Made by a program: the position numbers and the translations under genes. Below are positions 49,704 to 57,761 of a DNA stretch of 64,000 nt, in pieces. The DNA is from an uncultured Treponema sp. (lineage in GTDB: Bacteria > Spirochaetota > Spirochaetia > Treponematales > Treponemataceae). The stretch is from assembly GCF_934725225.1 (NCBI RefSeq), contig NZ_CAKVAM010000007.1:1-64000 (forward strand), written 5' to 3'. Each line of letters begins with the position of its first letter. Within the stretch, counting starts at the first letter, position 1. The notes beneath the pieces were generated by a model that did not search any database, was not told the origin of the DNA, and worked only from the letters and a program-made list of their open reading frames with translations.

Positions 49704-50945
49704 ATGTACATAGTTGGAATCGACATCGCAAAAAAATCACATCAGGCGGCAATAATGAAGCCGGACGGAACTCTTGTGGGTAGGTCATTCAGGTTCACAA
49801 ACACAAAGCAAGGGTTTGAGTTTCTTATGGACAAGCTTGCGGCGGTAGATTCCAATCTTGAAAATTTTGAATTCGGAATGGAAGCCACGGGGCACTACTG
49901 GCTTAACTTGTACACTTGGCTTGCAGACAAGAACGCAACAGTTCATGTAATAAATCCGCTCCAGTCAGACGCGCTCCGAAATCTTTACATCAGAAAAACA
50001 AAAACAGATTCCGTGGACGCAAAAATAATCGCGCAGGTAATCAGAATCGGGCAATATTCAGAAACCAAGCTTGCTGATGACCGTATGCTTATGATGCGCG
50101 ACTTGTGCCGCCAGCGGTTTTTCCTTGTGGACATGGTTGCAAATTTAAAGCGCAAAATAATCGTGATGATGGATAGAATTTTCCCGGAATACCAAGGATT
50201 TTTTTCAGACACGTTCGGAAAATCTTCTACTGCAATCCTCAAGCACTGCACAACCCCGGAAGAAATCACGTTGTTCGGAGAAGACAATCTTGCGCAGCTT
50301 CTTCAGGTGGCTTCCAACGGAAAGTTCGGACTAAAAAAAGCCCAGGAACTTATAAGCCTTGCCCGCAATTCTTTTGCCGCCCGGCTTTCTTCAAAGACAC
50401 TTTCGCTTCTTGTAAAGCAGATGATGGAGCAGATGGAACTTCTTCAAAATCAGATTGAAATCCTTGAAAAGCACATATCGTCGCATTTTAAGTCGTTCGG
50501 AACAAAAATTACGCAGATTCCCGGAATTGGACCAGTTCTTGGAGCTTCTATTCTAAGCGAAATTGGCGACATAAGCCGTTTTGCAAATCCAAAGAAACTG
50601 TGCGCTTATGCTGGAATAGACCCTTCGGTAAAGCAGTCAGGCCAGTTTTTAGGGAACGAAAACCACATGTCCAAGCGCGGTTCCGGCTATCTTCGCCGAT
50701 GCCTTTGGATGGCTTCATTTGTTTCCGTGAACCATTGCCGTGAAATAACGATTGTTTACAAGTCGCAGGTTTCCAAGGGAAAAACGCATTTTCAGTCAAT
50801 GGGCTTTGTCTGCCACAAGTTGCTTAACATAATCTACACAGTCTTAAAAAACGACATAGACTACAGCCCGATGCTCTGCATAAATCCTGCCATAACAGCA
50901 AGAAGTTCCCGTCGCATAGCAAGAGCCGCCCTAAAAGCCCGGTAA
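49704..50945 (+). mobile_element. IS110-family transposase (bridge-RNA-guided recombinase)
   Basis: A 413-residue IS110 transposase. The N-terminal RuvC-like DEDD domain has VGIDIAKKSHQAAI (Asp7) near the start, FGMEATGHYW (Glu) near residue 59 and KTDSVDAKIIAQV (two Asp) near 97. The C-terminal Tnp_20 domain starts with IPGIGPVLGASILSEIGDISRF near 274 and ends with SKRGSGYLRRCLWMAS, whose Ser is the expected nucleophile. A coiled-coil linker lies between (QMMEQMELLQNQIEILEKH). The coding frame is intact, so the element may be active. No terminal inverted repeats are expected or seen. The left end lies between the hicB stop and 49560; the right end is not defined. Confidence 0.95.
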
Positions 50946-51045
50946 AAATACAACTGTCGTATTTGAATAGATTGCCGTGTCAAGCACGGCAATGACAGGT
51001 ATTTATAAAAATGCCAAAGCGGGTTCTTAGGGCGGCAGCCCTAAG
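50925..51045. repeat. Inverted repeats at the right side of the IS110 element
   Basis: GCCGCCCTAAAAGCCC near 50925 is inverted, imperfectly, around 51018-51036 (GGGTTCTTAGGGCGGC). The downstream arm itself is part of a perfect palindrome CTTAGGGC/GCCCTAAG (51026-51033, 51038-51045). Between them lies a half copy of the dispersed repeat. The element's right end probably falls in this interval. Confidence 0.5.
50969..50997. repeat. Dispersed palindromic repeat, right half only
   Basis: AGATTGCCGTG, CAAG and CACGGCAATGACA form a near-perfect hairpin of the family seen at 18116, 35974, 37461 and 42981. The left half is missing, suggesting truncation next to the insertion element. Confidence 0.65.
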
Positions 51046-51067
51046 CGTTGCAAGGAAAGGAGGGTGG

Positions 51068-51133
51068 TATGGAGGGAAGAAACGGCGATTACATCGCTTC
51101 GCTTACGAATTAGTTGGTTTTCCTCCCTCCATA
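51068..51133. repeat. Large imperfect hairpin before the DUF2804 gene
   Basis: Arms TATGGAGGGAAGAAA (51068-51082) and its complement ending CTCCCTCCATA (51118-51133) pair with one mismatch around a 35-base loop that contains GCGAT/ATCGC. No reading frame crosses it convincingly. It could be a small mobile repeat or an RNA structure. Confidence 0.6.
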
Positions 51134-51170
51134 GACTTTAGCGGCACGGAATGTTAAAATAGTTACATAT

Positions 51171-52238
51171 ATGTACACACGAGATTTGCAGGAAATTCCT
51201 CCGTCATTTGTTCAGAATGGGCGGCCGGTGTTCGGCACGTTCCGGGGGCATCCTAAGCGTTTTGACATCCGCGGAGTTTATAGGCCTTATGGAGTAATTC
51301 CGCTTCCGACTTTTATAACAAACCTTCGCATAAAGAGCCGCCTTATATTTTCGTTTAATATCGGGGAATACATCGGGCGAATCAGTTTTATAGATGCAAA
51401 AATTGCCGGATTTTCTGAAGTTGTGTTCTGGAACAAAAATACTTCGCAGCGTTTTGCCTACCATTCGCTCATGGGACCAAGAAAAAGACTTATTCCGCAC
51501 AGCCTTGAAGCGGCTTCAACTTCAAACTACAGCAAGCGGCGCTACACAAGAATCAGCTGGAACAGAGAGCAGAACAGGCTTTCGGTTATATTCGACTTGA
51601 AGGGAGATTCTGTGCGTCCTTCCGCGCGTGGAGCTTTTTCCGCAGTGTTCAACGATGTTCAGTTTGCAGAACTTACTTCTGTTCGTCCAAATCCTACTTT
51701 GAGGCGAAGCTATGCAAGCTACAGTTCTGTTCTTCCTTTGCACGGCTCTCTTACACTTTCTTACAATAGCGGCGAAACTAAAACCATGTCGGAATCTGAC
51801 GGAGTTTGCTCGTTCGACATGACGCGCACTTACATGAAATTCCGTTCGCATGGAAAATCTGTGCTTGGATTCGGGGAAATTAATGGAAAGAAAATTGCGT
51901 TCAAGCTTGCTTCCGAGTCGCATGAAAGCGTGGACACGGACAAATACAACTGCAATGTTCTTTTTTACGATGGAAAAGCCACACCGCTTCCGCCTGTTGT
52001 AATTTCGCATTATTCAGGCATGGACAAAAAGTGGGTCATTCAAGACACGGAAAACATGGTTGACCTTACTTTTACGCCTGTTTCAATCTGCGTTAACAAT
52101 GTGAATGCGTTGATTGTGCGCAGCGTGTACCATACAATATACGGCAACTTTGAAGGAACTCTAATTACTGCCAGCGGTGAAAAAGTTTCATTCAAATCTC
52201 TTGCAGGAATTTCCGAAAATTACTTGATACGTCTTTAA
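51171..52238 (+). CDS. DUF2804-domain protein
   Basis: A 355-residue protein matching the DUF2804 pattern, a family of unknown function. Recognisable parts are the N-terminal RGVYRPYGVIPLPTFITNLRI and SFNIGEYIGRISFIDAKIAGFSEVVFWNK. In the middle, HGSLTLSYNSGETKTMSESDGVCSFDMTRTYM lies at the place where the family usually shows a Trp-rich motif. The C-terminus has VDLTFTPVSICVNNVN. No signal peptide is present. The start lacks a Shine-Dalgarno sequence; TAAAAT at 51145-51150 could be a -10 box with a short leader. The next gene begins 52 bases downstream on the same strand. Confidence 0.75.
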   Translation: MYTRDLQEIPPSFVQNGRPVFGTFRGHPKRFDIRGVYRPYGVIPLPTFITNLRIKSRLIFSFNIGEYIGRISFIDAKIAGFSEVVFWNKNTSQRFAYHSLMGPRKRLIPHSLEAASTSNYSKRRYTRISWNREQNRLSVIFDLKGDSVRPSARGAFSAVFNDVQFAELTSVRPNPTLRRSYASYSSVLPLHGSLTLSYNSGETKTMSESDGVCSFDMTRTYMKFRSHGKSVLGFGEINGKKIAFKLASESHESVDTDKYNCNVLFYDGKATPLPPVVISHYSGMDKKWVIQDTENMVDLTFTPVSICVNNVNALIVRSVYHTIYGNFEGTLITASGEKVSFKSLAGISENYLIRL

Positions 52239-52290
52239 CTTTTTTCAGTTCTTGAGGAGTATTTCAGTTTGAAGGCAAAATGGAGTATTT

Positions 52291-54303
52291 ATGGAAAATG
52301 AGAACCGCCCAAAGCGGACGCTTGAACCCGGCACGCTTGACAAAACCCGGAAAAATATCGGACCAATAGATGCAAATGAGGCTCTTTTTATGCAGAAAAA
52401 ACTTGGCGGGGAAGTTCTCCGCGAAAAATTATCTCCAGCGGACTATTCAAATATGCCGGCAAACAAAAGAAGGCAGGATGTTGTGGTAAAAGCGTCTGGA
52501 AGATCTGCTTCGGATATTTCGTCCCAAAGCGCGTCGTTCGGCTCGTCATTTTCTTCGGCTGCTGTGGGCGGAATCAAGGCTTCTGCAAAAAAAATCCGCA
52601 CGGACGAAGATTTGCCTGAGATTTCCGCGCATGACTTAAAGCTTATGGACAAAACCATGATGGCTCCTGGCTGCGACATTAAGCCGGACTTTGGCTTGTT
52701 CAATTTCTTCTATAGAATGTCCGCCAAAAACCGCGAGCGTGTGCAGAAAAAATTCGGCGAGTACATTGTGCGCCGCCACGTTGACCACATTCAGTCTTTT
52801 ATTGGCACAATAAAAACTTTCATTCAGATTTCCCCGGACGTATACAAAGCCAAAATTGCCACGGAAACCGACCTTAAGTTCAAGTTTCTTAGAACCGTGG
52901 GCAAATGGACTTTACGCGACATCAAGCTTCTTGCAATGGATGTTGAAAACGCTTCGGACTATCTGACTGTTCCAATGCTCATTCCTTTTGTGCGGGCGGT
53001 TTACAGGCAGCTTCTTACCGTTTACTACATTGGCGAGCAGCAGGTTTCACTTTTAATCAAAGACATTTACACGGATCTTGCAGAATTTCCGAACGCGGAC
53101 AAGGCGAAGCTTCAGACTTTGGTAAAGCAGGGCGTTACGGAATGGCTTTACGTGCATGACCAGATTATTCAGGGAATGTATCCGCTTTTGATGAGAATGT
53201 CTTCCGATGAATTTGTTGAGTTCCCGGATTTCTTTAAAGTCAAGATTGTGGAAATTCTTAAGTTCCTTGGAATTTCAAAGTTCGACCTTCTTCTTCCCGA
53301 AAAAAAGAAAAAAGAAAAAAAGCAGGAGGAAGCTCAGGAAAAGAAAAAGCAGGAAACTCACCATATTGCGGGCGAAAAAAACGAAATTGTAAATATGGGA
53401 CTTAGAATTCTTGACCAGCTTTTTCCGCAGGCAGGATTTCTTCACTTGGAGCGGCATCCGGATTTGTTCCCGTACTTTAATCCGATTTACAACTTTGAAG
53501 ACGGATTCAACGTTATTGCGCCGGAAAATCCTTTGCAGGTAACAATTGTTCTTATTTTGATTATCGAGGATTTCCTAAAAGGCTGCCGGAACATAAAATT
53601 CAATATTGAAGCGGACGAAAAACTTGCATCTTATCCAGACAAGCTTGATTCTGCAATGGAAGACTGGGCTTCTTATTATGAAGATTTGTTTGCAAAAAAA
53701 CTTGGAGATTATTTGCGTTCCTATGTGAATTCGATTTACTCGCAGAAGGAATACGCGCAAAGTAAATTCGGCAAGGAAAACTTGAACAATATTTTGTGGC
53801 GCATAAAATTTTATTTTCTTCCAAATTACAAGTTCAATGCGCCGGTTTTGCAGAAGCCTGTGAACGATTCAAAGTACAGACCGCTTGCCGCTCGCACCGA
53901 CTACATGAGAAGTGTTCTTACAACTCTTGTCCGCAGAATCGATGAGAATTCCGCCGGAAAGAAAACTGTGCTTGGAGTTTTGAATCCGTGGGACCGTTAC
54001 ACGTTCGATTTGCCAAATGCGGTTTCAAAGAGAATTGATGTGCTTCTTGGCGCAAAAAGAGATGACGATGTTACTGCCGCCACAAATGCGAATCTTATAA
54101 AGTACACGCTTTGTGTTGTTTCAGTTTTGGACTGGTGGATAAACAATCCTTCAAGTCCGGCTTACGATGCGAACTCTTCAAAGCTTTACCGCATTTCAGA
54201 AGAAGACGGCGGACCTTTATTTTCTGTTCCAGAGCGTTCAGACCAAAATCAGCTTTTTGCAGAAGGCGTAAAAAAAGCAATCGAAGCAAAACGCAGCAAA
54301 TAA
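52291..54303 (+). CDS. Large hypothetical protein, treponemal type
   Basis: A 670-residue cytoplasmic-looking protein that I do not recognise. The N-terminal 110 residues are disordered-looking (RPKRTLEPGTLDKTRK; Ser/Ala-rich stretch near 70-95). The central and C-terminal parts are helical with many aromatic residues (FNFFYRMSAKNRERVQKKFGEYI near 135, GILNPW-like VLGVLNPWDRYTFDLPNAV near 565). A very basic Lys/Glu run lies near residues 330-350, encoded by an A-rich stretch. There is no membrane span or known catalytic motif. It is followed 23 bases later by thyX. Function unknown; the length and order suggest a structural or scaffold protein, which is only a guess. Confidence 0.7.
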   Translation: MENENRPKRTLEPGTLDKTRKNIGPIDANEALFMQKKLGGEVLREKLSPADYSNMPANKRRQDVVVKASGRSASDISSQSASFGSSFSSAAVGGIKASAKKIRTDEDLPEISAHDLKLMDKTMMAPGCDIKPDFGLFNFFYRMSAKNRERVQKKFGEYIVRRHVDHIQSFIGTIKTFIQISPDVYKAKIATETDLKFKFLRTVGKWTLRDIKLLAMDVENASDYLTVPMLIPFVRAVYRQLLTVYYIGEQQVSLLIKDIYTDLAEFPNADKAKLQTLVKQGVTEWLYVHDQIIQGMYPLLMRMSSDEFVEFPDFFKVKIVEILKFLGISKFDLLLPEKKKKEKKQEEAQEKKKQETHHIAGEKNEIVNMGLRILDQLFPQAGFLHLERHPDLFPYFNPIYNFEDGFNVIAPENPLQVTIVLILIIEDFLKGCRNIKFNIEADEKLASYPDKLDSAMEDWASYYEDLFAKKLGDYLRSYVNSIYSQKEYAQSKFGKENLNNILWRIKFYFLPNYKFNAPVLQKPVNDSKYRPLAARTDYMRSVLTTLVRRIDENSAGKKTVLGVLNPWDRYTFDLPNAVSKRIDVLLGAKRDDDVTAATNANLIKYTLCVVSVLDWWINNPSSPAYDANSSKLYRISEEDGGPLFSVPERSDQNQLFAEGVKKAIEAKRSK

Positions 54304-54326
54304 AAATTTAATAAAAAGAGGTATTT

Positions 54327-55163
54327 ATGGCACATTGCATTGTTCCTGCCGCAGAAGAAATTTTGGACAAGGAATTTCAGGTTTTAGATAAAGGCTTTGT
54401 CCGCATGGTTGACTATTATGGCAGCGACTCAAGAATCGTACAGGCGGCCCGCGTTTCCTATGGCGAAGGAACAAAAACTGTAAGCCAGGACGGAGCGTTG
54501 ATAGATTATCTTTTGCGCCATCAGCACACTTCTCCTTTTGAGCAGGTTGTTTTTACATTCCACTTGAAAATGCCGATTTTTGTAGCGCGCCAGTGGGTTC
54601 GGCATAGAATGGGCAGAATGAATGAAGTTTCCGGCAGATACAGCATTATGAAAGATGAATTTTATGTTCCGGAAAATTCGTGCATTTCAAAGCAGTCAAC
54701 TAATAACAAGCAGGGCCGCGGAGAAGTTTTTGAAGAGCAGCAGGCAAAAGAATTTCAGGCTGAATTTATTGAAGGCCAGCAAAAAGCCTACGAAGTTTAC
54801 AAAGGCATGGTTGAAAAAGGAATTGCAAGGGAAATTGCCCGCATAAATCTTCCGCTTGCGTTGTACACGGAATTTTACTGGCAGATGGATTTGCACAATT
54901 TGTTCCACTTTTTAAAGCTCAGGCTCGACAGCCACGCCCAATATGAAATCCGCTTGTACGCAGAAAAAATTCTTGAGATTATAAAAACCGTTTGTCCGAT
55001 GGCAGTAAATTCATTTGAAAACACAATGGAAAAAGCTGTTTCGTTTAACGGCGAAGAAATGGAAGCCTTGCGCAAAATTTTGGACGGCGAGGAAAATCCA
55101 ATTCAGGACGAAAAGAAACTGAAAAGGTTCAACGAAAAAATCAAAACAGGCGTTCAGCTTTAA
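54327..55163 (+). CDS. thyX: FAD-dependent thymidylate synthase
   Basis: ThyX makes dTMP from dUMP using methylene-tetrahydrofolate and FAD/NADPH. The 278-residue protein contains the signature RHRMGRMNEVSGRYS near residue 91 (the RHR-x7-S motif with catalytic residues). HTSPFEQVVFTFHLKMPIFVARQW precedes it. The late FHFLKLRLDSHAQYEIR segment near 192 binds flavin and substrate. The length is at the upper end for the family. AGAGGT precedes the ATG. No thyA is seen in this window. Confidence 0.96.
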   Translation: MAHCIVPAAEEILDKEFQVLDKGFVRMVDYYGSDSRIVQAARVSYGEGTKTVSQDGALIDYLLRHQHTSPFEQVVFTFHLKMPIFVARQWVRHRMGRMNEVSGRYSIMKDEFYVPENSCISKQSTNNKQGRGEVFEEQQAKEFQAEFIEGQQKAYEVYKGMVEKGIAREIARINLPLALYTEFYWQMDLHNLFHFLKLRLDSHAQYEIRLYAEKILEIIKTVCPMAVNSFENTMEKAVSFNGEEMEALRKILDGEENPIQDEKKLKRFNEKIKTGVQL

Positions 55164-55168
55164 AATAA

Positions 55169-55206
55169 AAAAGGCTGTTCAAAATTTATTGGGCAGCCTT
55201 TAAAAA
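55169..55206 (-). terminator. Terminator of the HdeD-like gene (perhaps also thyX)
   Basis: AAGGCTG (55171-55177) and CAGCCTT (55194-55200) form the stem. The T-run follows on the minus strand, so it primarily ends the leftward gene. Confidence 0.65.
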
Positions 55207-55209
55207 AAT

Positions 55210-55749
55210 CTATTCTATTATTTCTGCTTCGACTTCAGTTGGAGAATGCTTCCATTCCCTGAACGCAAAAATTATTCCGGAAATTAAAATCAGAACTCCG
55301 GCTGCTCTTACAAGTTTTACGCCAAAGTCGGCAGGAAGCATAAAAAGCAAAACCGCAATAAAAATTGAGCAAATGGCTTCTGTTATGAACGGAGCGGAAT
55401 TTTCAGTGCCGCAAACCAAAATGAATTGTGCAATCGCCGACAAAAGCAAAAACGCAGCCTGAATATAAAGAAAAATCCGCACAATTTTTTGAATCATGCT
55501 GAAAAATGCAAACGGAAGAATTACCGCGAGAATTCCGACTAAAATTCCTGCGACGCTTTTTATAATTACAGTGCGCTCAAAATAAGGCGAAAGCGAAAAT
55601 CTTTTCACTTTTAAAATGGAATTGATTCCGTTTACGATTGCGCCGATTCCGATAAGAATTACAATTGCCTCAATGCTTGACTTGGGATTTATAACAGCCA
55701 AAAGTCCGACAACCGCGCTTAAAATTCCTAAAAAAATTCTTGGATTCAT
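55210..55749 (-). CDS. HdeD-like DUF308 membrane protein
   Basis: A 179-residue integral membrane protein with about six spans arranged as three helix pairs, the pattern of the HdeD/DUF308 family. Gly-rich turns such as IGIGAIVNGINSILK near residue 35 and AGVLILISGIIFAFREW near the C-terminus match the repeated motif of that family. HdeD contributes to acid resistance in E. coli, but most family members have no known role. It is convergent with thyX and separated from it by a shared hairpin. Confidence 0.8.
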   Translation of the reverse strand: MNPRIFLGILSAVVGLLAVINPKSSIEAIVILIGIGAIVNGINSILKVKRFSLSPYFERTVIIKSVAGILVGILAVILPFAFFSMIQKIVRIFLYIQAAFLLLSAIAQFILVCGTENSAPFITEAICSIFIAVLLFMLPADFGVKLVRAAGVLILISGIIFAFREWKHSPTEVEAEIIE

Positions 55750-55799
55750 AATCTCTCCTAATAAAAATATTATTTACATTGTATCATATTATTTATAAT

Positions 55800-55828
55800 T
55801 TGCAAAATAGCAAAACTGCTTTTATAAT
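55800..55828 (+). promoter_or_regulatory. Consensus promoter for leaderless methyltransferase mRNA
   Basis: TTGCAA (55800-55805), 17 bases, perfect TATAAT (55823-55828). The ATG at 55835 is six bases after the -10 box and would be the transcription start. Confidence 0.75.
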
Positions 55829-55834
55829 AGAAGA

Positions 55835-56572
55835 ATGAAGTTTATTCAGAATCTTGTTGAATATTACGATGAGCTTTTTAAAGTTTCAGAAGCTCAAAAA
55901 AATTTATATACGGAATTGTGCGAAAATTTTAATTCGCCTGTCAGATTCTTGAGAGTTTTTTGCGGCTCCGGACTTTTTGAAAATTCGCTTTCCAAGCAAG
56001 GACACGATGTAACAGGAATCGAAAACTGCGATGAACTTTTGCACACAGCAAATTTACGCCGAAGAAATCAGCTGATGTCAATCCGTTTTTTTCAGATGGA
56101 AGTTGAGGACATGACGAAATTCTTGGGCAAGAATTTTTACAACGTTGTTTCCATTTTAAACAGCCGCTTGCTTTTTTTAGGCGGACGGGAAAAAATCCGG
56201 CAGTTTTTCTTTGACTGCAAAAAACTCATGTCGCCAGACGGATTTCTTGTAATTCAGTGCATCAATTTTGAAAACAAAAAAGATGAAACATTTTTTCAGC
56301 TTAAATGCCGTGAAAGCATGAGAGCCAAACTTTTTTCTGAAATAATGACTGCGCAAGATAATTCCAAGATTTTTTCCATGAATCTTGAAACTGGTAACGG
56401 CAAGCTTCTTCCAATCGTAAAAGACATTCCAATTTATCCTTTGCTTCCTTCCGAAATAGAAGATTTTGCAGAAGACGCTGGTTTTAAAAGCGCGGAATTT
56501 TTTGCCGACTTTGACAAATCCGAATTCACAGGAAACGAAGAAGAATTTATCGTGATTTTAAAAACAGAATGA
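55835..56572 (+). CDS. SAM-dependent methyltransferase, class I
   Basis: A 245-residue Rossmann-type methyltransferase. Motif I is FLRVFCGSGLFENSLSKQG near residue 32, and the acidic residue after strand 2 is in GIENCDELLHTAN near 53. NVVSILNSRLLFLGGREKIRQFF near 108 corresponds to motif IV, and FLVIQCINFENK to motif VI. The layout is that of small-molecule or protein methyltransferases; the substrate is unknown. It has a consensus promoter and a predicted leaderless mRNA. The gene is flanked by unrelated membrane and exported proteins and seems to be transcribed alone. Confidence 0.75.
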   Translation: MKFIQNLVEYYDELFKVSEAQKNLYTELCENFNSPVRFLRVFCGSGLFENSLSKQGHDVTGIENCDELLHTANLRRRNQLMSIRFFQMEVEDMTKFLGKNFYNVVSILNSRLLFLGGREKIRQFFFDCKKLMSPDGFLVIQCINFENKKDETFFQLKCRESMRAKLFSEIMTAQDNSKIFSMNLETGNGKLLPIVKDIPIYPLLPSEIEDFAEDAGFKSAEFFADFDKSEFTGNEEEFIVILKTE

Positions 56573-56624
56573 CATTCCCATTTTAGAGAATGCCATTTAT
56601 TTTTTGAGAAATGACTGTTAAATT

Positions 56625-56999
56625 TTATTTCTGAAATTTAATTTTAACGTCGTAGCTTTCAGAAGTCCACTTTGGCTCAATGTGCATATCCAAATCCGCA
56701 TTGAGAGTAATCGGCTTTGTAAACTTGTACGAGCGTTCTGTTTCTTCACAATCAAAAGAAATGCTTACACCAGAAGCGCTTGGGAGAATTTCAAAGTTCT
56801 CTACATTTGAATCATCAAAAGTGAAAACTGTTTCTCCGCTGGAAGCTTTTGTAAGAACAATTCTTCCGTCTGCATTAAAAGTCCAGTTTGCATCCCAGTT
56901 TGAATCCTGCCAAGTTCCATGAATATCCTTCAAGTCAAGAGCGAACATTCCCGCAGTTCCCATAACAAGAGCAGCCGCAATTGCAAAAATTTTTTTCAT
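56625..56999 (-). CDS. Hypothetical exported protein, lipocalin-like
   Basis: A 124-residue protein with a signal peptide cleaved near Ala-Leu-Asp (residue 20). The mature part starts IHGTWQDSNWDANWTFNADGRIVL, a Gly-x-Trp opening followed by strand-rich sequence, resembling small lipocalin-like or beta-barrel stress proteins. The similarity is to a fold pattern, not to a named family. GGAGGAAAT precedes the ATG. Confidence 0.7.
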   Translation of the reverse strand: MKKIFAIAAALVMGTAGMFALDLKDIHGTWQDSNWDANWTFNADGRIVLTKASSGETVFTFDDSNVENFEILPSASGVSISFDCEETERSYKFTKPITLNADLDMHIEPKWTSESYDVKIKFQK

Positions 57000-57033
57000 A
57001 TTTCCTCCTACAATAAAAAAATATTTGTAAAAT

Positions 57034-57642
57034 TTACATTGCCTTTTTCAGTATGCTTCCAAAATTTTTTAAGTAATCTATAAACGAAACATAAGCCAAA
57101 ATTACGCACACGGCAAAAAATGCCTGGCCTACATGAAGCAAAAGTTTCATGTCTAAGTTCCAAATTGAAGCAAGTTCTGTGCGAATCAACGCTTCTTGTA
57201 TCAAAGCCACAAAGCACGAAGCCACATAAAATACAGTTTTAATTTTTCCGCCTTTTCTTGCCGCAATTGCAGTTCCTTGTTTTGCTGCGACCATTCTTAA
57301 AAAGTTCTGGCTGAATTCACGGTAAAGAATCAGAACATAGCAAACGACCGGCATATATCCAGAAAAAACAAAGCAGGTGAACATTGAAAGATGAAGAAAA
57401 ACATCGGCAAAAGGATCGAACATTTTTCCAAAGTCGCTCACATCGTTCAGCTTGCGCGCAAAGTGTCCGTCAAAATAATCCGTGAGTTCCGCAAAAGCAA
57501 GAACAGGAATCGCAATGCAAACCGAAGCGATGGCGGCAGGACTTCCGTTTTCAAGTCCAAACCAGCGTGGAATGTTGTATATTATAAAAATTATCGGCGC
57601 TAAAATAATTCTGGAAAGTGTGAATTTATTTGAAATTCTCAT
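57034..57642 (-). CDS. pgsA: CDP-alcohol phosphatidyltransferase (PgsA type)
   Basis: A 202-residue membrane enzyme that joins CDP-diacylglycerol to an alcohol phosphate, most likely glycerol-3-phosphate, in phosphatidylglycerol synthesis. The family signature D-x2-D-G-x2-A-R-x8-G-x3-D-x3-D is complete (DYFDGHFAR, then GKMFDPFAD, near residues 60-86), and about six spans surround it. The start NKFTLSRIILAPIIF matches the usual NxxTxxR opening. The reading frame extends upstream to 57981 without homology, so the ATG at 57642 is chosen. It lies ten bases after a TATAAT box (57657-57652), giving a leader of only about three bases. It is divergent from radA. Confidence 0.88.
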   Translation of the reverse strand: MRISNKFTLSRIILAPIIFIIYNIPRWFGLENGSPAAIASVCIAIPVLAFAELTDYFDGHFARKLNDVSDFGKMFDPFADVFLHLSMFTCFVFSGYMPVVCYVLILYREFSQNFLRMVAAKQGTAIAARKGGKIKTVFYVASCFVALIQEALIRTELASIWNLDMKLLLHVGQAFFAVCVILAYVSFIDYLKNFGSILKKAM

Positions 57643-57651
57643 AATAAATTT

Positions 57652-57680
57652 ATTATAGAAGATTTTTGCTGTTTTAGCAA
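57652..57680 (-). promoter_or_regulatory. Promoter of pgsA
   Basis: On the minus strand TTGCTA (57680-57675), 17 bases, perfect TATAAT (57657-57652), nine bases before the ATG. Confidence 0.7.
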
Positions 57681-57761
57681 TAAATGTATTTTTCATGCTG
57701 AAAATCTGCGCCGTTTTTCGGTAATGACTTTTTGGCTGATTTTGAATATAGTAGGAAAAAT

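Noticed and set aside
56567..56600. Further copy of the dispersed repeat after the methyltransferase gene
   Set aside because: GAATGACATTCCC and GAATGCCATT form an imperfect inverted pair, but the CTTGAT core and AGATT ends are missing.
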